Shown: in pieces, positions 60,330 through 64,000 of the stretch
Numbering within the stretch: position 1 is the first letter of the stretch
Layout: the number at the start of each line of letters is the position of its first letter
Origin: Flavobacteriales bacterium
GTDB lineage: Bacteria > Bacteroidota > Bacteroidia > JACJYZ01
NCBI GenBank assembly: GCA_020635855.1
Contig: JACJYZ010000002.1
Coordinates: 1,426,001 to 1,490,000 of the forward strand
Length of the DNA: 64,000 nucleotides
Reading direction: 5' to 3'
Position numbers and translations under genes: made by a program
The notes under the pieces: generated by a model
What the model was told of the DNA's origin: nothing
Databases searched by the model: none
What the model saw: the letters and a program-made list of their open reading frames with translations, nothing else

Positions 60330-62372
60330 CTATTTCAAAATTCTTATCAATACCGTTTCAACGCCGAGCATCAGCAGGGCAAGCAGGATGCAGATTCGCC
60401 AGAGGGGGATGCCTTTTTCCTGTTGCATCACAGCCATGGCCAGTTCCTTCATGCTTCCGTCCATGATGGAGGCATGCTTCAGGCCGGCATCCGCCAGTTC
60501 TGTTTTCAGATCGTCTTTGTTAAAGCAGGCAGTTTCCGATTCGTTCCTGGGGTAGTTGAATGCCAGTCCGCGTATGTCCAGCTTATCCAGTTTCAATGTG
60601 AACAGTCCGGCTTCGGTGATCTGGTCATGGGTTTGTACCATGGTTTTCAACCCCATCCTTTTTTGCTCAGGGATGAATGCGCCTTCCTTGTTCACCCTTT
60701 GGATGGAGAAGAGGTCTTCCTTGTCGGCAGTGATTTGGTTCACCATGAAGGCTTCTTCCTGACCGATGGTGTAAAAGAGAGGTTCGTTGATGTGACTATT
60801 CAGTACTGCCTGGTACAACGTTAGTGCATTCATGCCGTGGGCTCCGAAGGAAATGAACCGGTTGTCGTCGCTGGGTATGGCGCAGGCGTATACGCTACCT
60901 TTGTTGGCGTTGAAGCGGCTGATGAAAGCATGACCGTCCTGTAATGTCATGAGTTTCTCTTCCTGGCTATTCTGCGGCGATAAGATCTGGAAATGTTGTT
61001 TGGTCATCGGGAAATCCATGTTCTCGGGGATCTTCTCAAAGACAGATTGGTACAGCGGGTTGTTCCGGGCGAAGGAGGCCACGCGGTTGTCGGTGGTGTC
61101 AAGTGCTCCGTACTGGCCTGCATGCAGGGATGCGAGGAATTCGTTGGTGGATGTCATGTCACCTTGTGAAGGAGGGAAGATAAAGATCGATCCACCGTCT
61201 TTTACAAATTGTACCAGCTCGCTTGCAAGTCCGGATGAGATCTCTTTCAAGCCATCCAGGATGATCATGTACTGATTGCCGATCACTGAATAGTCGAGTT
61301 CGTGCACATTGGCGGGGGTGTAGGAGATGTATTCATCGTCGGCAAACAGGGAATTCACCGACCTGCTTTCGGTTTCTTCGTAAATGCCCAGCAGGTTGAT
61401 GTGTTTCTCGATGTTATAGGAGAAGTAGAAGTCGTCATCGTACACCAGGGGGTAGTCGGTGAGTGAGAGTTTGCCATACTGGATGCCTTCGCGATCGGCA
61501 GTGAAATTCATCTGTACCTCCACATCCTCATTGGCATTCGCATTGATGCTGGCAATGGCCTTTTGCTCATTGTTCAGGATCAGCTTCAAGGGGACATTCT
61601 CATAGGGCGCATCAGCATTGTTTCTGATGCGTACGGTCAGCACTTCGGGTTTTCCCGCCATGCGCACCGGGTTTTCAAACCAAACGGAGTCGATGTAAAT
61701 GTTGTTGGTGGTCTGACTTTGCAGTGCCACCAGTTGCAGTGTAACGGACGTGTCTTGTTGCAGTGCTTTCAGATCGGTGTTGCTCTTCTGGAAATCGGAG
61801 ATCAGGTAGGCGATCTTTTCACCTTGCTGGTCTTTGAGTACTTCTTTCTGGCGGGTGTATACTTCGCTGAGTTTTCTGGATGCAGGAGATAGTTTGATGT
61901 CGTTCAGGTTGTCCAGCCACTCTTCCCGGGTATACATGCGCTGATGCCTTCCGTCGAAATCATTGGTCACCAGTTGGAAAGCATCCGTGGGTTCATAAGC
62001 GGATGCAATCTCTCGGGCCTTGGCTTTGGCTTGCTCCAGAAGACGGCCGTTGCTGTTCACCGCATCCATGCTGAAGCTGTTGTCTACATAAATGCTGATG
62101 GCCTTGCTGCCCAGGTCCACTTTCTTTTCTTTGGAAGCGATATAAGGTTGGGCAAAGGCAAGAATAAGGAAGGTCAGGGCCAGCAGACGACTTGCAAGTA
62201 CAAGCAGGTGCTTCAGGCGCGACTGGGCCCGGGTTTGCTGCTGGATATCTTGTAGGAAGCGTACCTGGGTGAACAGGACTTTCTTAAAACGCTGGAAGTT
62301 GAATAGGTGAATGATGATGGGAATCGCCAGGGCGAAGAGCGCATAGAGCAGACCGGGATTCAGAAATTTCAT
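60330..62372 (-). CDS. BatA domain and VWA protein
   Basis: This 680-residue protein starts with the BatA N-terminal region (MKFLNPGLLYALFALAIPIIIHLFNFQRFKKVLFTQVRFLQ) and a second membrane segment, then a VWA domain with the MIDAS DNSFSM, and ends in a membrane segment (ILLALLMLGVETVLIRIL). The start is the ATG at 62372, not the TTG codon before it. BatA-type proteins are inner-membrane proteins of Bacteroidota of uncertain role. A -7 box only 7 nt upstream suggests a very short leader. Confidence 0.9.
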   Translation of the reverse strand: MKFLNPGLLYALFALAIPIIIHLFNFQRFKKVLFTQVRFLQDIQQQTRAQSRLKHLLVLASRLLALTFLILAFAQPYIASKEKKVDLGSKAISIYVDNSFSMDAVNSNGRLLEQAKAKAREIASAYEPTDAFQLVTNDFDGRHQRMYTREEWLDNLNDIKLSPASRKLSEVYTRQKEVLKDQQGEKIAYLISDFQKSNTDLKALQQDTSVTLQLVALQSQTTNNIYIDSVWFENPVRMAGKPEVLTVRIRNNADAPYENVPLKLILNNEQKAIASINANANEDVEVQMNFTADREGIQYGKLSLTDYPLVYDDDFYFSYNIEKHINLLGIYEETESRSVNSLFADDEYISYTPANVHELDYSVIGNQYMIILDGLKEISSGLASELVQFVKDGGSIFIFPPSQGDMTSTNEFLASLHAGQYGALDTTDNRVASFARNNPLYQSVFEKIPENMDFPMTKQHFQILSPQNSQEEKLMTLQDGHAFISRFNANKGSVYACAIPSDDNRFISFGAHGMNALTLYQAVLNSHINEPLFYTIGQEEAFMVNQITADKEDLFSIQRVNKEGAFIPEQKRMGLKTMVQTHDQITEAGLFTLKLDKLDIRGLAFNYPRNESETACFNKDDLKTELADAGLKHASIMDGSMKELAMAVMQQEKGIPLWRICILLALLMLGVETVLIRILK

Positions 62373-62379
62373 CAAAGCC

Positions 62380-62387
62380 CAAAGATA
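62380..62387 (-). promoter_or_regulatory. -7 box of the BatA gene promoter
   Basis: The minus strand reads TATCTTTG, fitting TAnnTTTG, 7 nt before the ATG at 62372. Confidence 0.45.
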
Positions 62388-62464
62388 GGAAATTTTTCAT
62401 CCGGTGTGTGGCCTTCTTTTCCACGCCTCCGCCTTTTATATGCCTTGGACGTTTTCACGATCTT

Positions 62465-63382
62465 TTATGCAACGCCTGCTGCCTCTCCCTTGTTGCGGGA
62501 AAAACGGCTGGCAACCACCAGGTCTTTTTGCCCGGGTGTGTGCTTGTAAAATCCTTCCCCTGATTTCACACCCAGGTGTCCGGCAGTTACCATGTTCACC
62601 AGGAGGGGGCAGGGGGCATACTTGGGGTTCCCGAACCCGTCGTGCAAAACACGGAGGATGGAAAGGCATACGTCCAGTCCGATGAAGTCGGCCAGTTGGA
62701 GCGGTCCCATCGGGTGAGCCATGCCGAGCTTCATCACCGTGTCGATTTCTTCCACACCCGCTACACCTTCATAGAGGGAGTAGATGGCTTCATTGATCAT
62801 CGGCATCAGGATGCGGTTGGCGATAAAGCCGGGATAGTCGTTCACTTCCACTGGAACTTTGCCCAATTGGTGTGACAATTCAAATACGGATTTGGTGACC
62901 TCGTCGGAAGTGGAATACCCGCGGATGACTTCTACCAGTTTCATAATGGGCACCGGATTCATGAAGTGCATTCCGATGACTTTGTCCGGACGTTGGGTTG
63001 CCGCACCAATCTGTGTGATGGAGATGGATGAGGTATTGGTGGCGAGGATGGTCTCCGGTGAACAGGCGGTGTCCAGATCACGGAAGATCTTTAGTTTGAG
63101 CTCGATGTTTTCTGTGGCCGCTTCCACCACCAGTTCACATCCTTTCACACCCTGTTTCATGTCGGTGAAGGCGGTGATGTTTCCGAGGGTAGCTTGCTTG
63201 TCCTGTTCGCTGATTTTTTCCTTGGCAATCAGCCTGTCGAGGTTTTTGGAAATGGTGGACAGTGCCTTGTCAAGTGCTGGTTGAGAGATGTCAATCAGGG
63301 AAACCTGGAATCCGGTTTGTGCAAATACGTGGGCAATGCCGTTACCCATGGTACCTGATCCGATGACTGCTACTTTCTTCAT
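62465..63382 (-). CDS. 3-hydroxybutyryl-CoA dehydrogenase
   Basis: The enzyme oxidises or reduces 3-hydroxybutyryl-/3-hydroxyacyl-CoA with NAD(P). The 305-residue protein has the N-terminal Rossmann motif KVAVIGSGTMGNGIAHVFAQTG, the catalytic-region HFMNPVPIMKLVEVIRG and the C-terminal domain with FIANRILMPMINEAIYSLYEGVAGVEEIDTVMKLGMAHPMGPLQLADFIGLD, all typical of the Hbd/PaaH group. Together with a thiolase it could work in butanoate metabolism or beta-oxidation; the thiolase gene is 42 kb away. Confidence 0.95.
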   Translation of the reverse strand: MKKVAVIGSGTMGNGIAHVFAQTGFQVSLIDISQPALDKALSTISKNLDRLIAKEKISEQDKQATLGNITAFTDMKQGVKGCELVVEAATENIELKLKIFRDLDTACSPETILATNTSSISITQIGAATQRPDKVIGMHFMNPVPIMKLVEVIRGYSTSDEVTKSVFELSHQLGKVPVEVNDYPGFIANRILMPMINEAIYSLYEGVAGVEEIDTVMKLGMAHPMGPLQLADFIGLDVCLSILRVLHDGFGNPKYAPCPLLVNMVTAGHLGVKSGEGFYKHTPGQKDLVVASRFSRNKGEAAGVA

Positions 63383-63423
63383 GCTGTATTGAATAAGAAT
63401 AGGTTCCTAAGAGCGGTTGAAGT

Positions 63424-63792
63424 TTATTTGGAAAGGGGGCCCATGGTTTGGATATAACGCAGAAGGGCCTCGCCGTCTTCCGTAGAGATCACCTCCGCTC
63501 CCGCTTTTTTGTTGGCTTTGCCTACCATGTTGGGTACGACGCCGTTCAGTTTGTCAAAACCTATTTCCTTGTAATTCTTCTTTGCATGACACGCCGTGCA
63601 ATATTTGTCGTCAATTTCTTTGCCGCGCTCCAATTGAGCCAGTGTAAGCCCATCGAATTTTGCAGCTCCGCGGTCTGCATCGGATTGGGTAAGACCTGAT
63701 GACGAGGCGCCGGCTCCGTCTTTTGTAACCTTGGTTGATTTACAGGCCGCAGCCAGTGCCAATGCGCATAAAATGACCGTTGACTTTTTCAT
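63424..63792 (-). CDS. c-type cytochrome lipoprotein
   Basis: The start is at the ATG at 63792: MKKSTVILCALALAAACKSTK, a lipoprotein signal whose Cys is the lipidated residue. The 122-residue protein has one haem site CTACH and a downstream Met in the NGVVPNMVGKA region as a possible sixth ligand. Such small cytochromes shuttle electrons in the periplasm or at the outer membrane. The longer frame up to 63903 has no features and is not used. Confidence 0.88.
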   Translation of the reverse strand: MKKSTVILCALALAAACKSTKVTKDGAGASSSGLTQSDADRGAAKFDGLTLAQLERGKEIDDKYCTACHAKKNYKEIGFDKLNGVVPNMVGKANKKAGAEVISTEDGEALLRYIQTMGPLSK

Positions 63793-63903
63793 AAAGCTGG
63801 AAGTTGGTTTTTTCGAAAGCCGAATGTATACATTTTTTGAAAATTGTAGCTGAACAAAGGCAATGGGTGCATATCTTCCGGGGTTGTTCCTTTTTTGGAA
63901 CAA

Positions 63904-64000
63904 GAGAATTATGACCCTGAAAGCACAAGGTCACAGGTGAACAGGCATCACAAAACCAAAGAGGAAATCCTTGCCGAACACATGGATGTTCGGGCGGCAC
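63904..64000. other. right edge, no confident gene
   Basis: Two frames run off the edge: a plus one that would read VNRHHKTKEEILAEHMDVRAA from GTG 63937, and a minus one ending RPNIHVFGKDFLFGFVMPVHL with a stop at 63937. Both look codon-like and cannot be separated on 64 bases. Confidence 0.2.

Noticed and set aside
63740..64000. 86-codon minus frame at the right edge
   Set aside because: Overlaps the signal peptide of the cytochrome lipoprotein in another frame and has no motif.

Overview
The window is a chromosomal piece of a Bacteroidota bacterium, most likely in or near the Flavobacteriales. This rests on several independent signs: a primary sigma factor without region 1.1; promoters of the Bacteroidota type (TTTG, a spacer of about 19-21 nt, then TAnnTTTG); several secreted proteins ending in type IX secretion (T9SS) sorting domains; PKD and SprB-repeat surface proteins as in gliding bacteria; SiaC/DUF1987, BatA and DUF1835 families; and the long form of GAPDH. 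Coding density is high and base composition looks near 50% GC, except for one clearly AT-rich gene at 56.7-57.3 kb.

Layout. 0-4.5 kb (minus): YbjQ family protein, long GAPDH, RpoD, HtrA/DegP protease. 4.7-12 kb (plus): a run of overlapping or abutting genes, dapF, an unknown protein, a GNAT acetyltransferase, a seven-haem cytochrome with TPRs and mltG, then a PKD/gliding-type C-terminal-domain surface protein. 12-15.2 kb: a frameshifted membrane protein, a DUF1835 protein, tRNA-Pro, a LytTR regulator, SiaC and a small membrane protein. 15.3-18 kb: CPA2/RCK antiporter and MiaE. 17.9-18.3 kb: a tandem array of three SRP (4.5S) RNA-like genes on the minus strand. 18.4-24.7 kb: NlpC/P60 peptidase, thiolase, a small T9SS protein, tRNA-Lys with a structured 3' region, a YodC-like protein, an M2 peptidase and a methyltransferase. 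24.7-29.5 kb: a three-gene operon of exported proteins. 29.9-40 kb: Lhr helicase, a P-loop kinase/APH fusion, a polytopic membrane protein, L28, MarC and RarA. 40-46 kb: a 1973-residue protein with 14 PKD and 6 SprB repeats. 46-55.7 kb: Aat, CutA, an EamA transporter, split-alpha transhydrogenase (pntAA-pntAB-pntB), an MBL hydrolase and a T9SS-exported M36-like metalloprotease.

The accessory zone is 55.8-59.0 kb. A REP-associated tyrosine transposase (RAYT) is flanked by palindromic REP-like units, two of them forming an inverted pair. An AT-rich HEPN (AbiU2-like) gene lies between two further units. An IS3-family element of 1237 bp with a 4-bp target duplication (GAAC) splits a small lipoprotein gene whose frame is exactly restored when the element is removed. 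The last 5 kb (minus) encode a dihydroorotase-like protein lacking the HxH metal motif, a BatA/VWA protein, 3-hydroxybutyryl-CoA dehydrogenase and a small c-type cytochrome lipoprotein.

The signals most worth following are the SRP RNA array (one standard 99-nt gene plus two near-identical longer variants with an extra hairpin where helix 6 of archaeal/eukaryotic SRP RNA lies), the RAYT/REP neighbourhood with its bracketed HEPN gene, and several promoters placed so close to the start codon that the mRNAs may be leaderless. All calls come from reading the sequence; no database search was run.
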